Shown: positions 42,180 through 55,617 of the stretch, in pieces
Numbering within the stretch: position 1 is the stretch's first letter
How the letters are laid out: each line of letters begins with the position of its first letter
Origin: Anthopleura xanthogrammica
Lineage: Eukaryota > Cnidaria > Anthozoa > Actiniaria > Actiniidae
Assembly: GCA_964019055.1 (NCBI GenBank)
Contig: OZ025217.1
Coordinates: 8,863,966 to 8,927,965 of the forward strand
Length of the DNA: 64,000 nt
Direction of reading: 5' to 3'
Notes under the pieces: generated by a model
The model's input: the letters and a program-made list of their open reading frames with translations, nothing else
What the model was told of the DNA's origin: nothing
The model's database searches: none
Program-made: the position numbers and the translations under genes

Positions 42180-44604
42180 GTCATTTTCCAGTTTCGAAAT
42201 AATTGTTCAAAAAAAAAAAGAAAAAAAAATCTGATGAAATCTCAGAATTGTTTACAACTGAAATTCAAAGATGAGAATCCTGTACGAAAAATTTTATATG
42301 AATTTTACATAAACCAAATATTGTAATTCAATTCTTGTTTTTGACAATACGGAAACTCTCTTTTGTTTACTTTTATAAACTTACTCATTAAGGATGACAA
42401 CGGAATTATTAGTAAAATCATGATAAACTCACTTCATTCCCTTGAGTCCTGAATTTTCATTCCCATCAAATGGGACTATATCCAAAATATGTTAAGTATC
42501 TTTGAGGCTTGAAACTTGGGCTAAAATTTTCGTCTCTTGACTGTTTCAATGTATGATAATATTTAAAAAAAAAAATAAATAAATAAGCGTCCCTCGTACT
42601 AATAACATATACAATTTCTTTTATCTGTATTTATTACAACGGAAATTCAATGTCTTATAAATACTCGGTCGCATAGCCGGTTTTCACAAGTCATTAGCTT
42701 TACACTGACAAAACTTCTGTACGAGACAGTATGCAAAGCCAAAAAAGTTATCCAGCATTTTGGTTTCATGCTGTAAGATCTCATTTTGCCCTCAGATGTT
42801 ACTATGGATCAATATATAAAAATGAATAACTTTCCTTTAGTTCTATCACGTTTCTGGTAAAGAAAATCTGTCCCATCTGACGATGTTTGATTCGTATTCG
42901 TCGAACATAACACGAAATACAAAGAAAAGATAAACAAAAAAATGAAAATATATTACATATAATCCTTCGTTAGAATGCAATTTCAGAAAAAATCTATTTT
43001 AACAACATTTCATTAAATATTGAATGTTAGTAATTCTGTTTTTCTCAACTGAACTATAGATTGTTTACATCTGAAGTCATAGCGAAATAGATCAATTTAA
43101 CTCATACATATAATATATTTTCATTCTTCGTTTGACATCAGTTTAAACTCTTTTGAAATCTTTCTCAACTTGGCACCTCGGAAGCAGTTAACAGTGCCAA
43201 CAGTCTTCTCAAGGAAAGAGAACTCATTACATTGTAAGATACGAAAAACTAGTCCAAAGGTATTTAATCATTACAATATTATTGCTTTTTTATCAACCTT
43301 CTTGATTTTTATCCTTTCTGTCTTTGTAAGATTATTTTAGTTTTGTATATTTTACATTTTTCGGTTGAATCTTACCTAACATTAGTACTTAAAATCTATG
43401 ATTATACGAAAAGCACTAAGTTTGAATCTTCTTCCAAAGGAGAATATTGTTCTAGTACGTACAAAACAAAATTAGAAAAAACTTTTACTCGCCAAGTCTC
43501 AGTTCAATAATTTTTAACCAGAATTGAAGCCAAGATTACGTTTTTACTTAGTTCGTTAGTTGAGGACAAGTATTTGAAAAAATCCTGCAAAAGTTAGATG
43601 GGTACGTTTCTCGATTCTCTCCTTCATGCTAGGAGTCGGAGGATTAGGTTTTTGTTATAAAAATTATTTCGACTTTCGTAAGATCGACCTACGATCCTGA
43701 GGATAAATACATCTGAATACTGCCTCTGAATCTTGGACAGCAATGGCAAGCTATTCAATCCATCATTCCCATATAAATTATTTAGCAAGAACAAGTTAAG
43801 AAGAACAAGAAGAAGACGAAGAACAAGAAGAACGAGAAGAACAAGAAGAACAAGAAGATGAAGAAGAACTGGAAAAAATATCTTCTAAGAAGAGAAGGAT
43901 AAGAAGAACAACTGGAAAAAAATTTTGAATTTCAAAGCGGTACCCATATCACCACTTTTGGCCAAGCAAGTCATTTTTATTTACTAGTAACTTATACATA
44001 TCACTTTTCGCATTCGCGGACTTATTTGCAAAAAAAATTAGGATAAAATTATATATTTGAGTTTTGATCTTGTGTGCTAAAGGTCTCGATTTCCCGTAGC
44101 GACAAAATAGGGTTTTGGTCGTCGTCAATCAAAGTGCTTGACCGATTGTCGGGAAATACAAAGTCGAAATTGGAATTTGAAGTTTCTGGACACGGGTTGA
44201 TTGGCGTCCAGCAAAACCTACTTTGTCACAAATATGATTCTTCGTGCACTATTGAGAACAGCTGTAATTAGAAATGGTAACCAGCTGATCTTAGAAAAAT
44301 TACTAACCAATCAGAATCGAGAAAATTTGCAAAACTGTAGTGTCATCCATAGCAACCCGGAGACTCAGGAAAAGGTTATTTCTATATTATATTTTCCCAC
44401 TCAATAATAAATATCATAGTAGATGTATACAAAATATCAAAAATCTCTCCTCAAACTCTAGATTTATCTCAGATATAAACTTTTATAAGTCAATTTTCGC
44501 AGGCTTCATGACACCTCAGTTTTGCAGTGACGTCATTTCTACATCACTATTTCAGATCAGCTGGATGGTCTTAATGTACGATTTGATTTTTTTTTTAATT
44601 TCAG
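42180..44604. other. Intergenic AT-rich stretch upstream of lectin gene B
   Basis: Near-identical to 20800-23204, including the purine-rich repeat (43795-43915). No coding signals. Confidence 0.4.
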
Positions 44605-44605
44605 A

Positions 44606-47600
44606 ATGAATCTCACAAGAGCGGTTTTAGTTTTCGTATTTCTCTCTGTCACTCTCTACTTATCTGCCATCGATTCCTGTGAAATTTACAAGTTCGTTGC
44701 CAGCGAAATTAAAAATCAAGCATTAGAGGGTCACGTGATTAAGACTGTTGTTCACAGTCTCGTCCCTCTGTGTTGGAATGACTGTGTTTGGATGTCGTGG
44801 TGCATGTCAATCAATGTCCGTCCCACCAATCACGGAAGAGTTGAATGTGATTTGAATAATTCAAGCAAAAGAGCCAATCCTGGAAGCCTAGTAACTAGAC
44901 AGGGATCCCAGTATCACGAAATGAAGGTAAGAACCTTTGGATCAAAAGTTTTGTAATTTTTGGTATATTTCTAACAATCTCTTTGTCCGCGTTAGGGAGT
45001 TGATGACCGTTACTGCAAGACGAATGAATGTAAAAGAAAAGAAGGTATTTATCATGCGTGATTTTTCCAGCTCATCTGAAAAGGTGACGTATGGAAATGA
45101 CGTCAACTTAAAGCTGAGGTGTCACGAAGACGGCGAAAATTTAGGTCATGAATTTACTACCAAAAATTGACGCATAACAGTTTATGTTAATCATTTGAGA
45201 TAAATCTAGATTTTCAGAAGGGGTTTTTGATATTTCGTATACAATTTACTATGGTATTTATTATTGATTGGGAAAATAAAATACAGAAATAACCGTTTCC
45301 CGAGTCGCTGGGCTACTAATGATGACACTTCAGTTTTGCAAATTTTCTTAATTCTGATTGGCTAATATTTTTCCTCAGATCAGCTGGTTAGGACTCCTAT
45401 TTTGTGCTTATCTATTATCAAACGAATTTCTCAGTATAGACCCCTTGCAGCACGTCGGAATGTAGCTCAATTTGGAGGGCAAAACAATAGGTTCCGATTC
45501 TCAGGAAATTAAAATTCTTTTGTTTTGCCCTCCAATTTTTTTTAATCCGCGAAAGATCAAGACAAATACAGCCTCCATAGCTTTCATTATTATGATAGTA
45601 CTACTGTCTGTGTTTGTAGATTTGGGTGACGGATGGTTTCGCTATGGTAAAGCAGCAATCAAACTTTTCCAGGAGCTGAAAAACTGGACCGATGCTCGTC
45701 TCTTCTGTCAGTCACTTGGAGGGGATCTTCTGTCAATATCAAGCTCACATGAGAATGACTTTGTGTACGATGTGTTTGTAAAGAAACTTAATTTGACTTA
45801 CGGCGAACGAGGTAATGTTTTGCTAAGACAGTTGCATGAGAAGAGCTATTTATTATTGCGTATTTGTTTTAGTCTTGTTTTGGAAATAGAACTTTCTCGA
45901 AATCTCGCTTACGTAATTTTCTAGAAATACAAAGATTTTCTTATTGCTTATTAGAAAACATGGACATAGCTGTACACGTGGTTCTAGAAGTAAAACTATA
46001 TAAATTTTTTATGTGTTTACCGAAGCGGCGAGCTGCAAAATCTTTGCGCATGCGTCACACAACATCCTAAATAGCAACTTAGAACTTATCGATTTTTTTT
46101 GCTACGAGCATCTTTTGCTTTATCAGTTCACACTCAAGGATTGAAAAGGTCTCAGAGTAGACGAAACTGATCTTTTTCGCGCTTAGTTTTTCGTACAGCT
46201 GGCCGGACAAAAACCCCGAATTTTGCACAGGACTTATTTTTAAAACTTTCTTCAAATATTTTTAGTTAGTCTTCAAAAATAATGTTTAAAGTAGATGTCC
46301 TGAGAAAATTGTTTCCAGATATTCTTTTATTTTTGAGTTATGAATTTTTGTGAGCAAAGCTTGATTTTCGCCAATGGTCATATTCAAAATTCATTATCTC
46401 GAAAACGAGCTCGGGACACCCCATTTTTCTTTTTCTTTTTAGAATCAGCGTTAAATTCTATGTAACATTTTGTAATTATTCCTTGCTAAAGTAGTCAGTC
46501 ATCTTACCGAGAAAGAAATGAAAAATGTTTTTGGGGAAATGTATTGTAGCCATTGGTTAAGAAATTAAAGCAAAGATCATGATCACGATCACGATCACGA
46601 TCAGTCTGTACTGAACATGCAGTAGAAAATGTTTTTGAGAGTGTTTGTTAATACTTATTTAATGATTTTCAACAGAAAGGAAATTTCCTGATGTATATTG
46701 GAAATTCAACGGATACGAGCCAGGAGTAAGGTAACATATAAAACAGATAATTGATTTTCTTCAAATTCGCATTCGTTTGTACATTCGTTTGTATGCCCTG
46801 ATGCTTTAGCAGATCACTGTGCCGTGTCAACGATCGTAAGAGCCGTTTTCGTATGACTGGGAAACATACGGTACTGACTTAGAGCAAGTACACGGTACAA
46901 CATGCCATAACATTGAAATGGCTTCCCATTGTCTTCCACTAATTCATCCAATCACAACGCGTAGTTACGGCTACAGTAAGATACATGCAGTACGGCTAAG
47001 GTACAGCTACGAATTTACATATCGCGAATCGTTTCCCACTCATGCGAAAACAGCTCTAACACATACTTTCCAGCGTATCCTGCAGACTATGGGCGTTTAC
47101 ATAGTCATAAGTGTCGCTATGTCATAGAGCTGTTTTCGTATGAGTGGGAAACACACGGTACTGACTTTGAAATGGGTTCCTATTGTCTTCCAGTAATCCA
47201 TCCAATCACAACGCATAGTCAGGGCTACGGTAAGATACGGTACGGCTACATTACGGCTATGAATCTGCCGCGCCGTTCCCCACTCATACGAAAACCGCTC
47301 TAATCGATCATTGTACGCTGTTTTCAATTGGGCAGGTAATATCAGTGGTGACCCATATTTTTCACTCCCTGATTGTTCTCTTTTGCTACGTCTGCCCTTC
47401 TCGCTCGTGTGGTACTTTGAACGGCATATTTCTCATAGTTCTCTATCAAATTGGCTTTATTCCAATCTATCCCTGCCTCTGACAGTACCTCGGCCTGATG
47501 TCAAAATAATAAAATGTTCCTTTTTAAGTGGTGGATACGTGAAGCCATAGTTATGGTAAAGTTTGTGTGAGGGATGTACATATATATTGTATGTATGTGG

Positions 47601-50600
47601 GGGAGGACCCAATTCAGGAATACTCCCGTTTCGAGTTCTCTTTTACGCTGTGTTAGCCTCAAAACCGTGTAATATATTCTTTTATTCAGTAACAGCCCGT
47701 GGTAATTCAAGAGATCTGTGTGTAAAGAAGACAATAAAAATACTTTGAAATTTCACGAGTTTTATCTAAATTTCTGCATAATTTACGCACAATTGAGGCT
47801 AACACAGCGTAAAAGAGAACTCGAAACGGGAGTATTCAGGAACTATACAAATGTAAATAATGAATTTAGTTTTCAAATTGAAATAATTTTCTTTATAATT
47901 ATAATTAATCATATCTAATTATATTTTTTCTTAAAATAACTCATCAGTTTTCATGGAACGTCAGGAGGTGCCAAATTCCTATCACACGAAGGTGAAATTG
48001 CACTGTACGTCTCTGGAACTGGTGGATATGCCAAGGTGGACGCTGTCCCGTTCAATCTTGAGGGGTTTACAATCACTCTATGGCTCAAGAAACTGGACAC
48101 GACGACTAAAGGCTTTCCGTGTGCATTTATTGGTTATTCGAGTGATGGATATTTAAATATATACACGAAGGCAAACAGTAATCGTATTGCCTGTAAAGTC
48201 GAACCCGCAACTCCAGCAACGATGGATGAAGGGAGCTCGGGGTACGTTCAAAACATATTGAAGACCGGACTGAATAAATCATAGAGAGATTGATTGGCTA
48301 ACGGACCGAATATAAGTGTAAGTACAAAAAAATCAGATCAGGATTATTGATGGCGTCACTACAGGTGTATATCGTCTCTATTTTCATTTCGGACATCCAT
48401 TTGCAACTTTCTTGATCCGCTGATTATTCAATCAATACTGTAACTAGCTATAATTACGTCATCAACAATCCTGATCTGACTTTTTTGTATGTACATTTAT
48501 TTGGCATATTGTAAAACATGGACTGGACTCGCTTGGACTGGACTGGACTGGACTCAAAAATCTGTAAAACATGGACTGGACTGGACTCAAAAATCTGTAA
48601 AACATCGACTGGACTGGACTCAAAAATCTGTAAAACATGGACTGGACTGGACTCAAAAATCTGTAAAACATCGACTGGACTGGACTCAAAAATCTGTAAA
48701 ACATGGATTGGACTAAAAAAATCTGTTTAAAAACATCATTCAAGACATCAAAACATTATTAGTCATTCTTGATCTTGAAATATACCTAGAACAATCACCT
48801 CACTAATTTCTTGAGGCTTGGAACTGAAAAACTACAGTCGTCCTTTTTAAGAAATTTTACGACCAGCATGCATGACTGAATTACGCTTGGATTTTTTCGC
48901 CTTTTTCTCGAAAACACAGAATATTTTAAGACATGTGATTAATCGCTCGTATTTCTCTCGATTGCACCCAAACGTTCACGATATCTTTTTCAAAAGTCCA
49001 TCGCATGTTTAGTGTTCGATTTTACTGAAGTATCGTAGTTTTCATCTTTTGTTTACTGATAAGGAAGCCGTAATCATGAGTGGGTAGGTATATTTCAAGA
49101 CCAAGAATGATCATGATCAAAGTTGTTTCGTGATATTTAAGTAAAATCTTTTATCATTTTCATTTATTCATAGATGCTTCCATAATGTGTGGTGCCATTT
49201 TTCCTTCATCTGGAATAAAACAGAAAGTTTGTATGGCCTCTTGATTGACGGAAAAAACTTTAAAAAAACTTTTTCTGCTACGAGTCTGGGAGTAGTACCT
49301 ACCGAATTTGTGTTTGGTTCGTCACAGTTAAATAACCCTGTTAACTATTTCCATGGTTACATCAAACACTTTATGTTATTTCACAAGTCATTGAGCCTCC
49401 ATGAAGCACAAACCGCCATGTGTAAGTGATTGATTGATATCTCCTTCCGGGGGTCCGTCCGGGGGGCACCGCCATGAAAGGGGCAGGGAAGCTTTTCGTA
49501 CCTTATAGGGGTTCATTTTCCGCGTTATTTGGTATCTTTTAGGGTGTTCAAACGAAAAACTAACTAAAAAGACTTTAAAATTAGCGTCATTTTGCACCAT
49601 TTAAGAAATTTGGTATCTTTTAGGGGTCATTTTCAAAATTTCCAACGAGCATCCCGCCCCTCTATATACGGGAGTCCCCCCCGGATTTCCTTAGAGTTAT
49701 CCTGATCAATGTCTTTAGTTCATGTTCTTAGTACAAGAAGTTCCTCTGAAAGCAGTGCAGCACGGAGATGACCAAGTTAAACTACGGCACAAAGTTTAAG
49801 AAAAATATGCGCAAATGTCCTCTCATCCATGGCATACGTTTTTGAGTTTTTGCCATACGAAATCCGTTTCATGCACACTCTCAAAGCTGAATCAGCAGCA
49901 TCGATAGGCTGGTATAAACAAACTAGATGACGTGCTAATTAAAAACACTGACCTACATTCTGATACAAAAAGGCCTATTCACCACTTTCACATTCCCATA
50001 ATGCTTTGCGTTTTTGGGGGGCAACAATTATAGCAAAAAATATTCGAAAATTCAAAACTTTGCATGCAGTTGCTGAGTATATTTGCTATTATCATTGAAA
50101 AATTCAGTATCAGTTTAATCAGAGTTAATTCCACACGCATTGGAGAATGAAACGTTTAGGGTTACAGACAATGTATTTTTACAATGTATATTTCTTTCTT
50201 TCTTGTTTTTGTGAATTCTGATAGAATCTATCATAGATGCATAAGTGTTTTTGGAAGTTTTTTCCTCAATTCTTATTAATGTTCATGGTAATCATTACCG
50301 ATTTTGTCTCGTTGTTGCCCCCCCCCCCCCCAAACGCAAAGCATTATGGGAATGTGAAAGTGGTGAATTATAGATTACAAGATTTCAGCTATTTTCTGTT
50401 TTTAGTGACTGGTCATAAAATAAAGGGGGGTGGGCTGGTAAAACTTGAATTGAATTAGCAGTTTTTTATACTGGCCCATTATTAAATGAGGTTGAAAAAG
50501 TGATGACCCACCCCCGGTTTTGAACCAAAATTGCATAGATGTTAGATGTTCCATTTTATAGATAGCGCATGCTTGGGGTTCATGCTGTTACTCACCGTTG

Positions 50601-50851
50601 TTTTGTTACTGTGCTTTTTTGTAGATTGGCACGAGCAAGGAGTATGGATTGGGCTGAATGATCAAGCCAACAAAAATGCCTTTCGTTGGTCTGATGGTAC
50701 CCCTGTCAGTCAGTTTATGCCTCTGCCAGCCTACAATCCCCAACCAGCGCTGTCTGGTAGAGAGTGCGTGACAATGAGAAGCAACAGGATGTGGCTAGAT
50801 AAGCATTGCCAGGAAAAAAAGCCATTTATGTGTGAGAAGCCAGCAGCATGA
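44606..50851 (+). CDS. Secreted PAN-domain protein with C-type lectin domain interrupted by a laminin-G-like domain (unit B)
   Basis: Paralogue of the 23206-30617 gene with all splice sites kept: 44606-44926, 44996-45044, 45620-45811, 46676-46730, 47948-48241, 49174-49421, 50625-50851 (TGA). They sum to 1386 nt, 461 residues. PAN exon 1 differs from unit A at three residues, lectin exon 3 at none, and lectin exon 7 at three. The laminin-G exons 5 and 6 differ at about 30 positions and carry three extra codons (two in exon 5, one in exon 6). Two cysteines present in unit A exon 5 (the C before IAC and the C near the exon end) are replaced here. The frame is intact, so the copy appears functional. 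It is likely extracellular with altered binding specificity, which is inference. Confidence 0.85.
45437..45537. mobile_element. TAGACC-family hairpin, unit B
   Basis: Same element as 24037-24136, in the same intron position before exon 3. Confidence 0.6.
46577..46602 (+). repeat. (ATCACG)n microsatellite, unit B
   Basis: About four hexamers, shorter than the unit A array at 25118-25159. Confidence 0.85.
46824..47306. repeat. 287 bp hairpin repeat array, two copies, unit B
   Basis: Same repeat as 25392-26180 with one copy fewer and a shortened second copy. Confidence 0.75.
47621..47834. mobile_element. hAT-like foldback MITE with 8 bp target duplication (TTCAGGAA), unit B
   Basis: TACTCCCGTTTCGAGTTCTC and GAGAACTCGAAACGGGAGTA are perfect ends, and arms of ~40 bases continue through GCTGTGTTAGCCTCA. 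TTCAGGAA lies on both sides (47613-47620, 47835-47842). In unit A the two TTCAGGAA copies are directly adjacent without the element. Confidence 0.85.
48513..48722 (+). repeat. ~33 bp minisatellite, unit B
   Basis: About six copies of the unit also found at 27775-28130, more regular here. Open frames over it are artefacts. Confidence 0.9.
49978..50370. mobile_element. Foldback element with ~40 bp arms, unit B
   Basis: Counterpart of 29746-30135 in the last intron of lectin gene B. Confidence 0.7.
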
Positions 50852-50902
50852 AGCACAAACTCTAGCTCAAACGAACATTGCCTTATAAGGCATTTATCTT
50901 TA

Positions 50903-51176
50903 AGGGGGCTTTCATTTATTAGTGTAATGGGGAAGGGGGGGGGGGGGTGTCGGCAAAATAATCTGTTGTCTTTTTCAAATATTACTCATCCCCCTTCCTG
51001 GTTAATTGGCAAAAATATTATAACTCCCCTATATTTCGCCCAGTTTATTACCAAACCCCTATAAAGCTGCAAACAATTGGTAACAATCCTCCTATCCTGG
51101 ATATACCTTCCAAAAATAATATAACCCCCCAATATTGCCGACCTCCCCCCATACAGTAATAAATGAAAGCCCCCTA
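50903..51176. mobile_element. Foldback element, GGGGCTTTCATTTATTA ends, unit B
   Basis: Counterpart of 30670-30937. The ends GGGGGCTTTCATTTATTAG and TAATAAATGAAAGCCCCC pair better here than in unit A. Confidence 0.6.
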
Positions 51177-51313
51177 AGAGATGAGAACCCTTTCAAACAA
51201 ATCGCAAACATTGTTTGAAAAAACTTCTAATAGATAGAATCGATCACGGAGTTATAGACCGGCATTGAATTCACGAAATATCGTCTCATTGTTATAAAGA
51301 AAACCTTATGATT

Positions 51314-51637
51314 CATGGACGGATCCAGGATTTTTTTAAATTAAGGGGGTGACTGTCAGAGCGTTATTTGCGCCAATACCACAGGAAACCTATAAAAGGC
51401 GGGAAAATGGTGAAAAAACGGGAATTATTTTGAGGCTTCAAGTAAACCGAGAGAATTAAATTTATCCGGATAAGTGTTTTCAGTTATGAACACGTTTTTA
51501 TTTTATTTGTGCAAAAGAGAATTTTTTGTTAGAAAAGCTGTATTTTATCACTCTAGTATATTTTTTCATTCCAAAGGGGGGGGGGGGGGGGGTGGGGGGT
51601 AGCTGCACACCCTTCACTACCCCTGGGTCCGCCCCTG
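51314..51637. mobile_element. MITE with CGGATCCAGG termini, unit B
   Basis: Counterpart of 31076-31390, flanked by ATGATT. The left end is mutated (CATGGACGGATCC) and a G-run near 51577-51592 is expanded. Confidence 0.75.
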
Positions 51638-52900
51638 ATGATTAGTTCGAAGCCTGATCAAAATACCAGTTGTTTTGCTTTTTAAACACAAACCGCTCTA
51701 GCTCTTTAAGTTTTTCTTATTTTTCTTGTTAATCACAAAGCGACTAGAGACAAGGATTAGAGACAGGTCCTAGTCATGGACTTCTGATCCTATAAAGTGA
51801 CTAAATTACGGAAATTTGTATATACCAAATAGTAGTCTACCACAGATCCTGCATTCTAAATGGCTACTCCACTAGTGGTCTATTAGTGATGGACCACTAG
51901 CCGTGAGCGACCCTTATTGGACAGGTTCGTAGGCTGGGGGTGCGGGAAGTGCGAACGCAACCCCCCTTTTGGGGATTTTTTGCGTTTTTTAAGTACTAAT
52001 GTGATAGTGAAATGTTGATTTGCTCATAACAGGAGCCAATTATTCACGAACGCACCCCCCCCCCCCCCCCCCGCTCTAGATGTGAAAGCACGCTACGGGT
52101 CTGTTGGGCCTTCGGGCTGCAGGTCTGATTGTCAAATTACGTAATAGTATATCTGCATTATCATAACAATTATTACTACTCGTCAAAATCCCTTGCAGGA
52201 GGAAATACAAATTTGAAAAAAGTTAACCACGTCACGAAGCATTTCATTAGCGGTTGTAAAATAACGCTGTCCTGCAAAGGGCTTATTACTGAAACACCGC
52301 TTCTGGAATTAAAAAAATTCTTTAAAATTAATTTTTTGAAAGTTGCATTCAGAATGCCTTTCTTCTTTGAAATATGAATGGGGGAAGGGGAAATATAGAA
52401 TAGATATAATGGCATGCTCTGTAACCAAACTAAACGTTTGCTCTTGTAACAACTAAATTTGTTCAACTTAAAATTAAAAAACATTTCCTCTTCAATCAAT
52501 GTAATATCCGTAATATTCGTATTCAAAATCATCTTTAGGGTGCACGAGGCTAACAAGTAAACGACTTCCTCGTGTTACATCGAAAATTATATTTAGAATT
52601 TTCCTCGTTCTCTATACTTAGGCCACGTCTACACCGAAAACGCATTGAAAGTTTATTTTCGATTAATTAACGGACAGGAAATGTCCTAATATCAATTTTT
52701 GGGGGTTCATTTATCCCCCACTCTCCCTCCCTTGTGCTCCCTTAAGTATTTTTTTTTTCAAAAAACCTTATTTTGGAGCATTGTTGCATTCTAAATTTAT
52801 TGCTAGTGTAATCCCCACACCAACTTCCTGCCCCCACCCCTCCCCCACCCCTCCCCCACCCCTTTCTCTTCTCCTCAGCTCTCCTCGGCCACACGGTCTA
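51638..52900. other. Intergenic region, unit B
   Basis: Counterpart of 31397-32640. It holds a C-run (52057-52072) and no supported genes. Confidence 0.4.
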
Positions 52901-54029
52901 GATGGCTAGGACCATCGCGAGCATCTTCGTTACGGTGGACGTCAACAAAACAAATGGCGGAAATTATGTCTGCGAAGGATTCCAGTTTTATAGTCCCATA
53001 AAAGGTTAGTGGTATGATAGACTAGTTAGATGTTTAGATTTTAGCTTTTAGGAATATTCCTTCGTAATTTTGATATTTTTTTTTTTGTATTTTGGTTTGT
53101 TTTGATTTATAAGCTTTAATCCTATGATTCGAAACCTCAAGTATATAAGCTTAACATAAATACCTTTCCTTTGGTTTTCAACTCTTTATGCAGCACTGAA
53201 AGTGCAATAGTTAATTAACTTGTTTTTAAACAATAGATAAGACGTTTTAGGCCATGCAGATCGGAAAGATAAAGCTCAGAACGAGAAGGGTTAATTTTGA
53301 AATGGCTATAACTCGCTCCTGAATTCTCGTCCAAATCGCTTCAAATCTTCACTATACACGGGTAGTCAGCTTAAAAGAATAAAAGAATGATTGGAAAAGT
53401 TATAGACGATTTTATATAGGATTTAATTATATCTTATTTATGTTTTTGATTTTATTGACTTTCTCCACATACAGTGCATTCTCTTATAATAACGTATACA
53501 GATACACATTTTGGGCTACCTGTGGAATCATTAGCATTTTATTAATATTTTTAGTATAGGTAATAGCATGGTTTATGGTTTATAGTAGTGATATTTGGCA
53601 TAAATGCCACAAGTTATATTTCAAAATTGTTTGTAATTTCACGAGCCTTCCTCGGCAATGGCTATATATGTGTGCATAAATAAGTTTCTGGATGAACTTA
53701 GTTGGGAGAGCATATATTGAATAATGTTTAAAAGTTGCTCAAAGCAAAAAATTGAATTTACCAAATAATTCTTTAGTGCATGGATATGCTTGGCCTTTGA
53801 AATTCAACTTTGTAATTCATGTTTACCCATGTTTATATACCTGCAACTGTGGTTGACATACCAGTGCTGAACTTCTTTTAAGTAGACAGATCATTCTTTT
53901 TATTTACTTCAGGCTTTGTAAATAAGAATGCTTAGGGAATATTCATAATTATATTTATCATATGGCAAGGTAATTTCACGAGCTATGATTGGTCAATTTG
54001 CAGTCCATAACTTACAGTACAGACCTCAA

Positions 54030-55000
54030 ACTCAGTTAATAAGAGCTATTTATGGGGTGGGGGAGGAGGGGGCTATGGAGATTTGGAAGGGGCCAGCCAA
54101 TTTCTCATGTATTTGGGGAATATTGAAAATAGTTTTCAAAGCCAAAAATATGAAAAGTTCACGAAAAGTCTGTAGGTCACTGAAAATATGTTACATTAAG
54201 TGTGTGTGTGGTGTGGGTGGAGGCCGGAGGGCAGGAAGCATCCAGAAATGTTATTTCAAAATGTAAAATCCCCAAAAGAGGGGTTAATGAATGGAATTAG
54301 GGAGTCATTATGAATTCATGGATCTATACTGAGGTTATAACCATGTACCTGGGCTAAAAGTTACTCTATTGTTGTACAAGTTGATATCACAAATAAAGAC
54401 TTATGAATAACAAAGAAAACCATGTCATGTGTGAACTAATCAGCTTTCACAGCCTAGTGCCTTAAAATAATTGGAGATATAACACAATAATGTGAGTGCA
54501 TGGGTTATTTAATATGGAATTTTGATATATTTTCTGATTAAATGTATATATAAAGGTTGGAATTTTCCATAATTATACTAGGTAAATTCTGTTTCATTTA
54601 TAAGTGATGAAAAGAAGGTTGTTCAGGGCTCGAAATAGGAAACAATTATAGCCTGCCAGTCCAGTAAATTTTGTTTGCCTTTTTATTTTATTTTCCATTT
54701 GGCAGTTCACTGTTATTTTTGCCGGCCAAACTTTAAGTTTTGCCTGGCTTTTGACCATTGGCAGGCTGCTATTTCGAGCCCTGCTGTTTCTTTAGAGACA
54801 ATTACATAAAAAAATAGCATATTTTTGTTTTCCTTATGTATAGAAACAGTAATTTGTGGTGGATCCAGGATGATTTAAGGGGTTGGCTAGCTGTTACCTA
54901 GAAAGCCAGTGTTGGACCAGGAATTGGAGAAAGGGGGGATATACAGGGCCAAAAGAAACAACTAAAAAGTGGGGGAGGGGGGGGGAGGGGGGGGTGCTGC
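54030..55000. other. ~0.95 kb segment present in unit B but not unit A
   Basis: Unit A jumps from the TTACTGTACAG region (33775) to GCCAAAAATCCC (33838) with ~60 unrelated AT-rich bases. Unit B has about 950 bases here, including the MITE at 54624-54783 and the left end of the GGATCCAGG element. A deletion in unit A is the simplest reading. Confidence 0.55.
54624..54783. mobile_element. MITE, CAGGGCTCGAAATAG termini
   Basis: CAGGGCTCGAAATAGGAAAC and GCTATTTCGAGCCCTG are inverted termini of a 160 bp element. The interior has GCCTG/CAGGC repeats. Related to 10844-10970 by its ends. Confidence 0.7.
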
Positions 55001-55395
55001 CAAAAATCCCAAAAATTGCTGAAGCAAACAAAAAAGGATTCTTTGCATTCCCTTTATTACGCTTGATACCTCTACTACCAGAATCCTTTTCATTCCTAGC
55101 TTTTGTTGGCCTAATTAACACTATTACATGTAGGCCACTTGCGCATTCTGTCTGTCTGTCTGGTAACCAAACAAATTGGGGGGGGGGGGGAGGGTATGCC
55201 GATTGCAAAAAAAATATTGGGGAGCTAGTGCTTTCCCCCATATGACCATTGAAAACAAAGCCAGAGGAGGTCCTGGCCAGCATGCTCCCGATAAAATTCT
55301 TAGAATATAATTTTCAGAAAATGCTATTTTCTGTGTTCTGGGGATATTTTGGACAAGAAAAAGAAAAACGTGCATCCTTCTAAATCCACCCCTGA
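54854..55395. repeat. GGATCCAGG...AAATCCACCCCTGA element, unit B
   Basis: Left GTGGTGGATCCAGGATG and right TAAATCCACCCCTGA are compatible inverted ends. The interior has G-runs and a short GTCT array. More complete than the unit A copy (33830-34445). Confidence 0.5.
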
Positions 55396-55617
55396 AAGCC
55401 ATTTACATATTTTACATTATTCTTTATAATATATTGTCAAACTCCAAATGTTAGTGGGTAGACCCATTCCATCCCCTGAATCTGCCCTTGACATGATGAT
55501 TCCTATTGTTTGTAATATTTACTGGGTCTTTTATTTTTCTTATAGAGGGGCCATCACTTCTGAGGTTTCTAAATATTTCTTACCTGTGGTGATACATTCT
55601 GAAGAAGGGTCTCACAG

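Larger units (their letters stand above)
52902..55617 (+). other. Putative 5' leader exons of the ankyrin-Mab-21 gene, unit B
   Basis: Exon ending 53004 and exon 55546-55617, with the same splice signals as in unit A. The upstream ATG at 52902 opens the same small frame with two replacements and ends at the same TGA. The intron is ~0.7 kb longer than in unit A. Confidence 0.4.
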
